From: Acanthamoeba lenticulata
Lineage: Eukaryota; Discosea; Longamoebia; Acanthamoebidae
DNA length: 25,786 nt
Direction: 5' to 3'
Assembly: GCA_002179805.1 (NCBI GenBank)
Contig: NAVB01000339.1
Location: 1-25,786, forward strand
The notes under the pieces are model-generated. The model ran no database searches. It was not told the origin of the DNA and worked only from the letters and a program-made list of their open reading frames with translations. The position numbers and the translations under genes are program-made. Of this stretch, positions 10,671 through 20,486 are shown one piece after another; position 1 is the first letter of the stretch; each line of letters opens with the position of its first letter.

Positions 10671-11623
10671 ATGGCGGCCAAAGGCACCAAGATACTTGGC
10701 CACAAGGTGATTGTTGTGGGGGGTGGTGGGGCGGGCAAGAGTGCCCTGACCCAAATGTTTATGTACAATTCTTTTGTCAACGAGTACGACCCAACTACAG
10801 CCGATTCCTATCGGGTACCCCGCCGCGCCCTCCCTCCGTGACTGGAGTGTCTAATTCGTTAACACTCATTCTGCTGCTGCAATAATAATTAACTCTCTCT
10901 CTCTTCATGTGGTTTGTGGGGCGATTTACCAGTACTACTACTGCGCCTGTCCTCCAAGTGGCAAGGGCTCTCTGCTGGGGAGCGAACCGAACACCCACTC
11001 ACACGCCTTGGTGGTGGTGGTTTGTGCAGGAAAATATTCGAGGTGGATGGGCAAAAGGTGCAGATTGACATTTTGGACACAGCTGGCCAGGAGGAATATG
11101 TATGTAGTCGTTATCAACTCTCGTGTGGCCGCACAAGACCGTTTGTGTGTGTGTGTTGTGCTGTGCAGAATAATTTCTGCACAGTTGCTGCTTATTGGGG
11201 GGGGGTCTTTGTGTTGCGTGGCTAACACTGGAGAGACACGTGTGTGGACCTATGTAGATGAGGGACAACTACTACGGGCTGGGAGAAGGGTTCTTGGTCG
11301 TGTACGCCATCACGATGAAAGACACATTCCGGTCGGTCACCCGATTCTACGACCACATTGTATCGGTAAAGGGCAAGGAGGAGGTGCCCATGATCTTGGT
11401 GGGCAGCAAGCGAGATCTTGAAGACCAGCGACAAGTCTCGACGGAAGAAGGCCAAGATCTAGCCAAGAAGCTCGGGTGCCCGTTCTTTGAGACCAGCGCC
11501 AAAACAAAGGAGAACGTCGACGAGGTGTTCAGCGAACTCGTGCGCAAGGTCGTCGCACACAAGAAAGCTCTCGGTCTCGAATCAGCTGCCGCACCTGCGT
11601 CTGGCTGCTGCCTCCTTCAGTAA
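10671..11623 (+). CDS. Ras/Ral-like small GTPase with prenylation motif, 3 exons
   Basis: Exons near 10671-10813, 11030-11099 and 11258-11623 give about 192 residues. G1 is GGGGAGKS (17-24), switch I is [11 protein letters not shown] (39-49, between Ras YDPT and Ral ADSYRK), G3 is DTAGQEEY (64-71), and G5 is ETSAK (149-153). The C-terminal CLLQ (189-192) is a CaaX box suited to farnesylation, with a second Cys before it for possible palmitoylation, so plasma-membrane signalling is expected. Oddities: G4 reads SKRD (121-124) rather than NKxD; two residues normally between EEY and MRDNYY (Ras 65-66) are missing; and intron 1 fits the frame only if one G of the CGGGTACC donor is dropped (canonical donor at 10815 would shift the frame). 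The last may be a sequence error, the others look real. Family call is certain; Ras versus Ral subfamily is not. Confidence 0.9.
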
Positions 11624-12158
11624 AAACTTCCTCACCCGCCAACCAGCTACTCCTCTTATATCAATCTCTCATCCTCCTCCTCCCCTCCTCCTCTTCTCCG
11701 CTCCCTCTCCCCTCCTCCAATCACCCCCACTGCCCTCCTCGCCCGGCTCCTCCACCGGGTTCGGCCATGATGACCTTCAACCTCGTAAAGAGGGAGGAGG
11801 AGGAGGAGAAGGGTTATCTCGCACCACACGACCTGCGGGCCACCACCGAGTGAACGAGGCTGCCGAGACGGACGAGACTCAGTGGACTACGCCACAAAAA
11901 CCAAACCCAACCCACACCGCGGCCGTGGCTCATCAAGGGCACACCGCGGCTGCTGCCGCAGCAAAACACAAAGCGCTGTGGTTTTTGCCTCCCAACACCA
12001 ACCCCTCCTGTCCTCTCCCCTCTTGTGCGTGTACAGCTTGGCCAAGCCAAAAGGGGGGCTTGTTGTTGGCGAAGAAGTGAAAACTAGAAAAAAAGAAAAA
12101 AGGAGAAAAACAAACAAAAAAGCTCTCCTGTCTTTTTCCGTTTGTCCAAGCAAGCAAG
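11624..12158. other. Intergenic: GTPase 3' UTR and PPR promoter region
   Basis: No gene is seen. 11640-11760 is pyrimidine-rich (TCC/CTCC), 11785-11810 purine-rich, and an A-rich tract lies at about 12083-12121, similar to the A-rich tract 1924-1957 after eRF1. Confidence 0.4.
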
Positions 12159-15100
12159 ATGTGGTCTCGAGGCCAGCAGCGCCTCCTTGGCGCTTCAGGC
12201 AGATCTGCCGCAACATGGTGCAGCACGTTCACTTGCGCGATTTTACCTCCTTCTCCTACGCTCCGTCTTTTCGTCCCCTCAAGTGGCGCCGGAGGGGCAG
12301 GGAGCCGACCGGCCCCTCTCCTCGTCCTCGGAGGTGTGCCGCCCGTCAGGAGGAGCCTTGGACACACGCTTTTTGGCAACACGGGTGCGCGTACGGCCCG
12401 ACTCGTCGTGCTGGTGGTGCGGACACTTCTCACCTCTCCTTCTTCTTCTTCTTCCTCGGGCTGTTATATGGCCTGTTTTTTCGGGCGGCACGCAGGGCGG
12501 GTATCTATAATGGGCAAGGGCTGCCTCTCGTTCTTGTCGGGCCGAAGTGTGGGACGTGCTGCTGGCGGTGGCGGTGGCGGCGGTAGGGCACGCAGTGAGC
12601 CTGGTCGCCATATCGCGCCCCTGGCAGGTTCGTCCGCTTGCCGCACACGCCCTCCTTGCCTCCACGAAGTGAGTCCTCACGCTGTTGTGCGTGTGCATGG
12701 AATCTGCCTGGGCTTGGCCGGCTGGCTGGGTAGCTCGTGAACTGCGCGGTGCAGATGCCACCTCTGGCGGTGACGGGGCCGGGGCGTCGCGTTCACGAAG
12801 CGGACAGCTGAAGGCGCAGTTCCAAGCTCCTGCAGAAATCACGGGGCAAGCCGTGGCGGACCTCGACCGGTTTTTCGACGTCCTAATGCTGCCGTCTGAG
12901 TCTCCCATGGCACGGCTTCGCCTCCTCCCTCGCCTCCGCCTTCTTCTTCGCCTCCTCCTCTTCCTCCTCCACCTGCACTCCTCTCCTCTCCCCTCCCTGA
13001 CCAGGCCTCGCGACTGGTCGTCGAGCTCTCTCTCTCTCTCTCTCTCTCTGTTCCTTTCGGTATGCCAACCGGCGGCGAGACGCGCGGGGGGGGGGAGCAT
13101 AGATCTCGCGCAGGGAAGAGCTCAAGCTGGCTGAGGTCGACGAGGACAGGTTTTTCCGGCAGCACGTGAGGACAGCAAAGAATTACAACCTCCTCATCCG
13201 GGCACAGGCCGAACGAAAGCCTCTCCCAGACATTGAGGCCACCTTCGAACATATGCGCGTAAATTTATTCTTGACCGCCTCCCACGTCCCCTTCCCCTTC
13301 CCCCCCCCAAATATCGCCCTCTCTTCACGAAAGAAGAGGTGAAAGCAGCAGCAGCAGCCACGCGGCTTCTCTCGCAGAGCAGTAGCATCAGAACACGCTT
13401 CTTACTGGCGTATGTTTTGGGGGGGGGGGAATGTGTCTATGTGTGTTGTGTGTGTGTGTGTGTCACGCGAGGGCAGGCGTACGGCATTGCCCCCAATCTC
13501 GAGCTCTACACGTCTATGCTGGTCGCCTGTGCCAAGAACAAGCAGCCGGAGCGGGCAGAGCACTACTTGGCCCTCATGAAGCAGGGTTTGGCGCATCCAC
13601 TCGCACATACACACACACAAATATCTCTTTTCTTGGCAGCATTTCTCCTTCTGCTTCCCTTGTGCCGCCAGCCCTGACTCGGGTTCCCACGCGCAGACGG
13701 CCTGGAGCCCAACATCTGGAGCTACACGGCATTGACTCAAGCCTATACGCGAGCCATGCAGCTCGATCAGGCTTTCGGCGTGCTGGAGAGGCTCAAAGAC
13801 GTCTCCCTTCGGCCCAACGTGGTGCGCTCGCCAGCCGCCTTCCCTCCACCTCTCCTTCCCGCGCGTTGCTTTTTTCTTCTTTTTGTCACAGGTTTTTTTT
13901 TCTTCCAAAACCAAGACAACCGGTGGTTTCAGGTTCCTTTCTCTAAATTTTACGCCACTCTCTCCCTTCCTCCCTCCCTTCTCCTCCCCTCTCCCTCTTG
14001 GGTGGGTTGGGGGTTTGGGGGGTTGGGGGGATGATGGCGAACGGGGTAGGTCCTGTACACGTGCCTCATCCACGGGTGTCTCCTGGCTCACGATGTGGAT
14101 CGGGCCTGGAACACGTTTGACCACATGCGCCAACGCGAGGGCATCGAACCGGATGAAGTGACCTTCACACTGATGATCACAGCCTGTGCACAGGTAAGAG
14201 GCTCGCGCATGCGCCCTCTCTGTCTCTGTCTCTGTCTCTCTCTTATTCACTACTTGTATCGCGCTTCCTGCGCGCCCTCGAGCAGAAGGCGCAAGTCGAG
14301 CGAGCACGTAATCTGATGGAGGAGATGGAGCTGCTGCAGCTCAAGCCCACCGAGGTCACTTACAACGCTCAAATTGACGCTTGCGCTCAGCGACGCGGTC
14401 CGTCTTGCTTTTTTTTTGTTCATTTTTTCCCTCTTGTAGTTTTTATTTATCTTTATCTTTATCTTTATCTTTCTATTCAAAAGGCAACGCCATGAGTGGC
14501 CCAGGACGGCTTCGCCAACAGGATTTTTTAAATATATATAAAAATTAAAGTAAAATAAGTTGAATTAGTGACTATGAGCTCACTTCTCCGCTTTCGCGTG
14601 CTTCTGCGTCGATGGTGCTGGCCGTCCGGGCAGACTACTATGCGGAGGCGTTCTTGAATCTGGAACGCATGAAAGCGGCAGGCTTTCGGCCAGACGAGGC
14701 ACGCGCCTTCACCCACCACCGCCTCCTTGGATGATGTGTTGGTCGGCCGACCCATGACACTCCCCTCTCCCTCTCCCTTGCCCTCCGGCCGGATGTGATG
14801 TCCCTCACAGGTCACCTACTCCACGCTTCTGCACGCTAGCGCTAAGAACGGCGACGTGAAGATGGCCCAAACTATTTTTGAGAACATGAACGACAGTGGC
14901 ATGCTCGCGGGCACGTGAGCCCCCTTCCTCCTGATTTTAGCTTCCTTTCTCTCCTCCCCCTTTTTTTTCAACTTCTCCAAATAACAAAACACACCACACA
15001 AACATTGTGGGGGGGGGGATGGGGGCCGCTCTTTTGACGTCTTACTTATTTATATCAATCCGACCCTTTGCTCCTCCTCCTCCTCCTCCTCCTCACTGCG

Positions 15101-15809
15101 GCAGTCAAACCTGAGGCCTCGCGTCATTGGAACACATTATTATCGGCCTACGCGTCCACTCAGCCCCAGGCCGACCCGCTCACGCGCGCTCAGTCACTCA
15201 AGACAGCTTCTCGTATCATTCAGACGGTACTTCCCCCCCCCTCGCCCCCCGAGGAGCTCCTTTGCTTCATTCATACCACCACCGTCATCGTCCCCGGGAT
15301 CACCGTCACCATCCACCACCCACCACTGCCATCACTCAGTTTTTCTCCATTCAATCTCAATGGCCGTTGTTGTTGTTGTTTTTGTCTCACCGGTGTTTGG
15401 GGTTGTGCTGTGTGTGTGTATGTATGTGGGTGGCCATACGACCCGTTTACGTATGAAGATGAAGCAGGTCGGACAGCAGCCCGACCTCTACACCGCCAAC
15501 ACGTTGTTATCCCTCCACACGCATGCGCATCGTATCCGCCAGGCTGAGACCTTCTTTGAGGAGGCCTTCCTTCTCCCCCGCTCGCTGAACCCTACGGCAG
15601 CCGACGAGACAGGGGCGACAGCCACGGCGAGCGCCTTGCCTGACGACGAACCTGTCCTTATGACCGCGGACGCGTCCACGCCTTCCTCCTCCTCCTCCTC
15701 CTCCAGTTCCTCAGGTACAGTTTGGGGCCCTGAGGGGATTTTGGGGGCGGGGAGGGGGATTGGGCGAGATGGAAAATGTTGCCCTCCACTGTTCGCGTTC
15801 CGGAGGAGT

Positions 15810-15884
<75 letters not shown>

Positions 15885-16925
15885 TGGTGTGAGATTGAGC
15901 GCTTGCGTATGGGGGGGGGGGTGTCGGCAGAGCGGGGGAGAGCTCTGTGGGTGTTCTCCGAGCGTTTCGCACCCGATGTGGTGAGCTACACGTGTCTCAT
16001 CCAGCTCTATGCTGACACACGCCGCCCCGAGAAGGCCCTGCGCACGTGGCAGCTCATGCGTGATTCGGGTCCGTTCCGCGAACCTCCTTGGCTTGTTCTC
16101 AGAGCAGCCCCTCCCCTTCTCCCTCCCTCCCTCCCTCCCTTCCCGCCCCAAGGCCTTGGCGGGGCCTGTTGTTGCTGCTGCTCTCTCTTTCCCCAGACCA
16201 CCCCACCAATGTCGTTACTCTGTTTTGCTCCGCGTCAACAACGCACGTTTACAGGAGTGGAGCCCAACATGCGCACATACGAGTACATGGTGCGTTGTCT
16301 GGCTCGCTCCGGCTACCTCAATTCCGCGATGAAGATCCTCCGTGAAATGCGCGGTAACCCCCCCCCTCTCCTCTCCTTCCCTCCTCATGTCCCCCATATT
16401 ACGTCCGTTTGGCGATAAATGCCATTCAAATAGGGGGGAGCAGGAGGTGTCGCTCACTCATTGAGCGCTGCCTGCACAAACAGGCAAAGGATTCGTACCC
16501 AACCACCAAGTTGCCACCTTGCTCCTCCAGCGCACTTTGGTACTGGTCGCCTACGCCCGTCTGTCGCGCAGGGGTTTCTGCGCTCTATCTTTCCTTATTC
16601 TGTCCTCATGCGGATGCTTACGTGCCCTTTTTCGGTGTTCCCATGCACCGGGGTGTGTGGTGCCGTTCGCGTCCAACAGGGTCACCCTGAGCTGCGTGAC
16701 GAAGTGCGTCGTCTGACCGATCTCCCCGTGCCGAGCAAGGTACAACTTACAGCTGGTCTTGCCTCGGTTACTCACGGGCGTTGTTGCTAACATTTGGTGT
16801 CATTCCATCAGTTGGACAAGAAGGACATGCTAGCCATTCGCTTGCGGCGTGCGAGCCGCAGAGACCACGATCCCTTCGCCACAAAGAAGCGACCACGCGC
16901 CCTTCCCCTCCACCGCCCTGTCTGA
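12159..16925 (+). CDS. Pentatricopeptide repeat (PPR) protein, probably mitochondrial
   Basis: Proposed exons: 12159-12627, 12755-12893, 13114-13258, 13477-13585, 13697-13821, 14050-14193, 14286-14397, 14634-14698, 14811-14898, 15105-15226, 15459-15714, 15931-16068, 16255-16353, 16484-16545, 16680-16739, 16812-16925 (about 748 residues). The N-terminus (MWSRGQQRLLGASGRSAATW) is Arg/Ser-rich like a mitochondrial presequence. From NYNLLIRAQ onward come tandem 34-36-residue PPR motifs, e.g. APNLELYTSMLVACAKNKQPERAEHYLALMKQ, EPDEVTFTLMITACAQKAQVERARNLMEEM, RPDEVTYSTLLHASAKNGDVKMAQTIFENM, APDVVSYTCLIQLYADTRRPEKALRTWQLMRDSGVEPN. PPR proteins bind RNA one base per repeat and act in organelle RNA stability, editing or translation. 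A poly-Ser insert (about 15684-15713) interrupts the array. The C-terminus is basic (FATKKRPRALP). Exon ends at 14898, 16545 and the first two exons are the least certain. Confidence 0.87.
15810..15882. repeat. (CTGC)n microsatellite, about 18 units, in a PPR intron
   Basis: A perfect tetranucleotide run of CTGC fills the middle of intron 15715-15930. A G10 run (15912-15921) follows just before the acceptor. All reading frames through it are simple Leu-Pro-Ala-Cys repeats and are artefacts of the repeat. Confidence 0.97.
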
Positions 16926-16943
16926 GGAAGTGTCATTTGACCA

Positions 16944-16985
16944 AGAAGAAGAAAAAAAAGGGGAAAAACTGGGCGGAAAAAACAA
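16944..16985 (+). terminator. A-rich tract after the PPR gene
   Basis: Immediately after the PPR stop codon (16923-16925) comes an A/G-rich stretch, and only 96 bases separate that stop from the next ATG (17022). The 3' end signal of the PPR gene and the promoter of the next gene must share this space. No AATAAA is present. Confidence 0.3.
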
Positions 16986-17021
16986 TTTTGTGACACCAAG
17001 TGTTTCGGGGGTCCCAAAGTG

Positions 17022-18417
17022 ATGCACGAAGCCGTGCGCGTGGGCGGCGCCGGGGTTGCCCTTGCTATGGTTGTTTTGTTTGCCGCCCACCTTATCCCGA
17101 GTGGTGCAGGCAGAGGCCCCTCCTTCTTTGGCTGGACAGGCGGAGGACCGAGCCAGCCCAGGGGCGAAGAGGCTGGATGGGAAAGGCGAGATGTGTGGTT
17201 CGGTAACGGTGCGAGCGTTAGCTTTGCGCTTCGTTTAGGTCACGGGCCTCCTGTGCTCCTTCTACACGGTACCCTTCCCGCAACGTTGGCCCCACAAATG
17301 TTGCGAGACTGCTCTCCACAGCGCCGCGCCTGAAAGGCAGTTTGGGCACCTACTCCCTTGCAGGGCAGCCTGGGGGCGCAGAGCAGGCACAGCTGTTCGC
17401 AAGTGAGCTCTTCCCGGCTGTACGCAAACGCATTCAGGAGGGCCCTAGCGCTACCACAAACGAAGGTGAGAGTGTAACGTTGCCTCCCTATACCTTCGTC
17501 GTTGTCGACCGTCCTGGCTTTGCTCCCAGCCCAGAGCAAGAGGCGGACCTCTACGCGCAACTTCTCGACGAACTCGACGTGAGTAAAGTCGCAGTACAGT
17601 CGCTTCTTCGCGTCGTGGTGGTATTGTGTGATTTTCGGCTTTCTTTTAACGACCTGTGTCCGTCGTCCGCCGGGTCCGGTGGGGAGTACCTCAGGTGATG
17701 TCGCTGCCCGGAGCGCATGCCACAGCAGCCACATTCGCTCGTCGACACAAAGACAAGTGTTGGGCGGTTGTCCAAGTTGCCGCCGATGCACGCAGCTTTG
17801 ACAACTGCTGGACGACCTTCTTTCAAACTCTTTGCGGCTGGACTCCATCTTTTCTTCGCCCATTGGTAGGCCGTTCAACGGTCTTGTTACTTTCGCGCCT
17901 TGCCGTACGTAGTAGAAGTCGCTCTTCTGTTCAATTTCTTTCGTAATTGGTGCGTTACGTTTCCAGAAGTATGATTGGGTGGTCATGCCGTCTTGCTTGT
18001 CTGCTCCGGAGAGCGACCGCACTATGGTACTTTTCCTGATCTGCTACCGTGGATGCTTGTTGCTTTGCCAGCCGTCTAAAATATCACCCCAGCGGCTTTT
18101 GCAGAGCCGCTTTTTCGCCACCATTCCGTGTGCTCCTCATTACGCCAAGGACCAGGAAGGTGACTACTGCCCTGCTCCTGGTGTCTCTGTTCCTTGGCTA
18201 CAAGTACGTCACCTTCTCTTTTGTGCGCATGTTTTTGCTCATTGAGTGGTATTGGCAGGTGGTTGGATCACTGGACAATCAGACAAAGAGTGCCTGTTCT
18301 GTGCCAAGCCAAATTGTTGTGGCTGGGCTTGTTGGGGACAAGATGGCCTTTCCTTACCGCTTAGGCCTTCTTTTGGAGCAGTTTTTAGAGCGAGCAACAC
18401 AATTTCTTGTGTGGTAG
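17022..18417 (+). CDS. Alpha/beta-hydrolase-fold protein, probably membrane-anchored, active site degenerate
   Basis: Six exons close in frame: 17022-17268, 17364-17593, 17695-17865, 17967-18026, 18105-18203, 18259-18417 (321 residues). An N-terminal hydrophobic segment (about 8-25) looks like a signal anchor. GPPVLLLHGQPGG (82-87 HGQPGG) is the family's oxyanion HGxPG strand-loop; VVVDRPGF matches the next strand; DELDVSKVAVMSLPGAHATAATFARRH sits where the nucleophile elbow VxGHSxGG should be, but no GxSxG is present. QIVVAGLVGDKMAFPYR matches the strand carrying the acid Asp. The protein ends about ten residues too early to contain the usual catalytic His, right where the repeat-rich island begins. 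Either it is a non-catalytic paralogue or the 3' exon was lost. Fold call good; function unknown. Confidence 0.75.
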
Positions 18418-18821
18418 GTTTTTATGCTTGTACATAGTGTAATCACACGTTCTTTGTCTTTTTTAACACGTGAGCAATAGAGTCAAAACCATGTTTATTG
18501 GGCCAAAAAAGCTTATTCTGGCTACCAAATACCATTTTGCTCATGTTAGGTGTGGTTCCACACATACCCCCTTCCCTCCCCCGCACCTGGTAGACAGGTA
18601 CGATGGCAGACACTGCAGATGGTGCATGCACCACCAGGAGGACTGGAAAACGAGGCCCACCTACTCACCACTGCCCCACACATCTTCGAAGATACCCAGG
18701 TAGAGACCATCAAGCTAACATGGACAGCTACAGAGCAGCCACAGGCTGAATGCTCAAGTGGCACGCGTGGATGAGTTGGCCACAAATGTCAACAGATTTC
18801 GTCTTCTGCACAGCTTCATGC

Positions 18822-18897
18822 AGGACGCCTTGTTGCTGGCGACCTTTTGATTGTGGACAATGCTTGTATTCATGCCAGCCAAGCCATATGGCCACTG
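18822..18897 (+). mobile_element. Relic of DDE transposase catalytic segment
   Basis: This segment encodes GRLVAGDLLIVDNACIHASQAIWP and is nearly identical in DNA to 21108-21183 (GRLVAGDLLIVDNASIHAGQAIWP), the part of the larger transposase relic around its second catalytic Asp. Similarity stops sharply on both sides, so it is a short fragment of a second, related copy. Confidence 0.85.
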
Positions 18898-18909
18898 AAC
18901 CCATGTGAC

Positions 18910-18980
18910 TTGGTTTTTGGCTTTGTCAAGGATGCCCCCGTTGAAGTTTGTTGGGAATGCTGTTGCAGTGTCAGAAACTT
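18910..18980 (-). mobile_element. Inverted relic of transposase upstream segment
   Basis: Read on the minus strand this stretch resembles 20500-20572 (both hold CATTCCCAACAAAC and TTGACAAAGCCAAA with similar spacing; shared peptide ILDKAK). It lies in opposite orientation to the adjoining fragment at 18822-18897, so two pieces of related elements have been rearranged next to each other. Confidence 0.7.
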
Positions 18981-19123
18981 GGCTTCCTCCACCCAGATAC
19001 AGCTTGGTTTATTCAAGTCGTCCCATTTTTTAAAAAAATTTCGCTCCCCCCTTGGTTTGCCCACTTTCCGCGTTTTTCCCGGGCTGAACGCAGACATGGT
19101 GTGCAACTTGGCGTAATGATGTT

Positions 19124-19355
19124 TTATTGAGGGAACACACCTACGCGCCGGCGCGTGAGTCGTATGCAGGTTCTCTTGGTAGGCGGTGCCAGCACATCAC
19201 CACTTGGTGGAAGTGGTGGGGAGAGAATGGAAGAAGATAGGCCCAAGTCTTCCAAAACATCTTCCACTGCCATTTCATCTTGGGGCAGCTGGTTGCGACG
19301 TTTGACTTCAAGAGCCTCAAATTGCCAAAGAACTGGCGCCTCCTCAGGTTTGTTT
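19124..19355 (-). CDS. Hypothetical protein fragment or exon
   Basis: On the minus strand a frame reads EEAPVLWQFEALEVKRRNQLPQDEMAVEDVLEDLGLSSSILSPPLPPSGDVLAPPTKRTCIRLTRRR and stops at 19124-19126. Its mix of acidic and basic residues looks like a real disordered C-terminal tail rather than noise, and an AG acceptor-like site stands before it. No family is recognised and no upstream exon was found. It lies in the repeat island and may be element-encoded. Low confidence. Confidence 0.25.
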
Positions 19356-19382
19356 GTTTGCTTGTTTGTTGGTTTGTTTGTG
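19345..19382. repeat. (TTTG)n microsatellite
   Basis: About nine TTTG units with one TTGC and one TTGG variant. Noncoding. Confidence 0.85.
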
Positions 19383-19405
19383 TAACTAGTACTAACAACT
19401 GCACA

Positions 19406-19754
19406 GATCAATATACAAGCAGATACTAATTTTCCAGTTGTGTCTCATGAACAAGCCATGGAAATTACATTGGAAGCTGGACATCAAGCTTATCCTGCTG
19501 GTTCGCCTCCAAACACAATTGGAAGCTCAACAAAAGGTTCGTTTTTATTGTTTGGTTAATATTGGACCAATGATATGTGGTGTGGGGACGATGTTGATAC
19601 ACTTGTGGGGGCGGCCATCATTTCTCTGCTCCCATTTCCACAAGCAACACCGTTGGCACCTCTGGTAGCTCTCCAAAGGCCACAACCAAAGTAAAGGCTT
19701 CTTTACACCATCCCCTTCAGCCAACTCAAAGTTGTGCTTGGGAAATCAAATGGT
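19406..19754 (+). CDS. Possible two-exon hypothetical fragment
   Basis: After an acceptor-like GCACAG, 19406-19535 reads INIQADTNFPVVSHEQAMEITLEAGHQAYPAGSPPNTIGSSTK and is followed by a donor-like GTTCG. A second stretch at about 19640-19754 reads SNTVGTSGSSPKATTKVKASLHHPLQPTQSCAWEIKW with a stop. The composition suggests a disordered protein, perhaps an element-encoded product. No family is recognised, no start is seen, and the frame across the proposed intron was not proven. Confidence 0.2.
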
Positions 19755-20128
19755 AACATGGCGCCACATCAAGTCAGCAAACTCATCCAAAGTTTTGAAA
19801 GAAGGCAAAGTAGTTGGGCGGAAGCAGGGAACAAAATATCAGGAGGAGCAGTAATTGTTGTCTTCATGGCCAGTAACAAATGACCTTGCTTATACTTTTT
19901 TCCATAAAACTAGAAAGGCAAAACAAATTTATATATTTGGTTTTATTTATGGAAAGTGCCACTTTCCAAAATTTTTGGTTGCATTTGACCACTACAGTGG
20001 CGCTTTTACTCTTCACAATGCCCTACCAAGTGCTCAGATCCAGAAGAACTCAACAGCTGCCGCCAAAAAAAAACACAAAGAGTTTTTATGGAGCCGCTTA
20101 GCAATGAGATTTATTGCTTTGCGTTTTC
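19755..20128. other. AT-rich spacer left of the inverted-arm element
   Basis: Short frames such as APHQVSKLIQSFERRQSSWAEAGNKISGGAV (19758-19850) and FIYGKCHFPKFLVAFDHYSGAFTLHNALP (about 19940-20030) look protein-like but are isolated. No gene or RNA is recognised. Confidence 0.35.
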
Positions 20129-20486
20129 AGAAAACGCAATAATTGCAATAATTGCAATAATCGCGATAATCGTTTGGCCCAGCGTTGTAAACAAGTTTAT
20201 CTCACAAGAAGATTGCAATTTTTTGCAAGAAAATTGCGATTATTGCTTTTATCGCGTTTTTATCGCAGAAAAATTGCGTTATTGCGTTTATTGCGATTTT
20301 TTCACAGAAAATTGCGTTTATTGCGTTTATTGCGTTCAACTTGCGTTTATTGCGTTCGACTTGCGTTTGTTGCGATTATCGCGATTATTGCGATTATTGC
20401 AATAGTTGCGTTGAGCTTGCGTTCCACTTGCGTTTGGCTTGCGTTTATTGCGATTAATGCGATTATTGCAAGTCGGACCCATGTCC
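20129..20486 (+). repeat. Left arm: long inverted repeat of GCGATTATT/GCGTTTATT units
   Basis: This AT/GCG-rich arm is built from short units of TTGCGTTTA and TTGCGATTA type and begins with an outer GAAAACGCAATAATTGC. It is matched in reverse complement by 21244-21497, including a non-repetitive core (GTTTGGCCC-GCGTT-TAAAC, then CAAGAAGATTGCAATTTTTTGC) present in both arms, so the two are true inverted copies rather than merely similar simple repeats. The left arm has about 80 extra bases of units near its inner end. It ends with CGGACCCATGTCC (20474-20486). Confidence 0.9.

Larger units (their letters stand above)
18418..19120. other. Repeat-rich, AT-leaning spacer with element fragments
   Basis: No intact gene is seen. 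18550-18780 carries open frames on both strands with no recognisable product. From 18822 on it contains fragments related to the transposase island downstream (listed separately). 18985-19130 has a T/A-rich run (19027-19040) and nothing recognisable. Confidence 0.5.

Noticed and set aside
12279..13100. A 273-codon minus-strand frame rich in Arg
   Set aside because: It runs antisense to PPR exons and through pyrimidine-rich introns, giving simple Arg/Glu runs (RRRRRRR, EREREREL) typical of low-complexity DNA.
15760..15984. Open frames reading LPAC/AGRQ repeats on both strands
   Set aside because: They are translations of the CTGC microsatellite inside a PPR intron.
20129..20486. CRISPR array
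   Set aside because: Units are very short, continuous and degenerate, with no spacers, and the locus is in a spliced eukaryotic genome.
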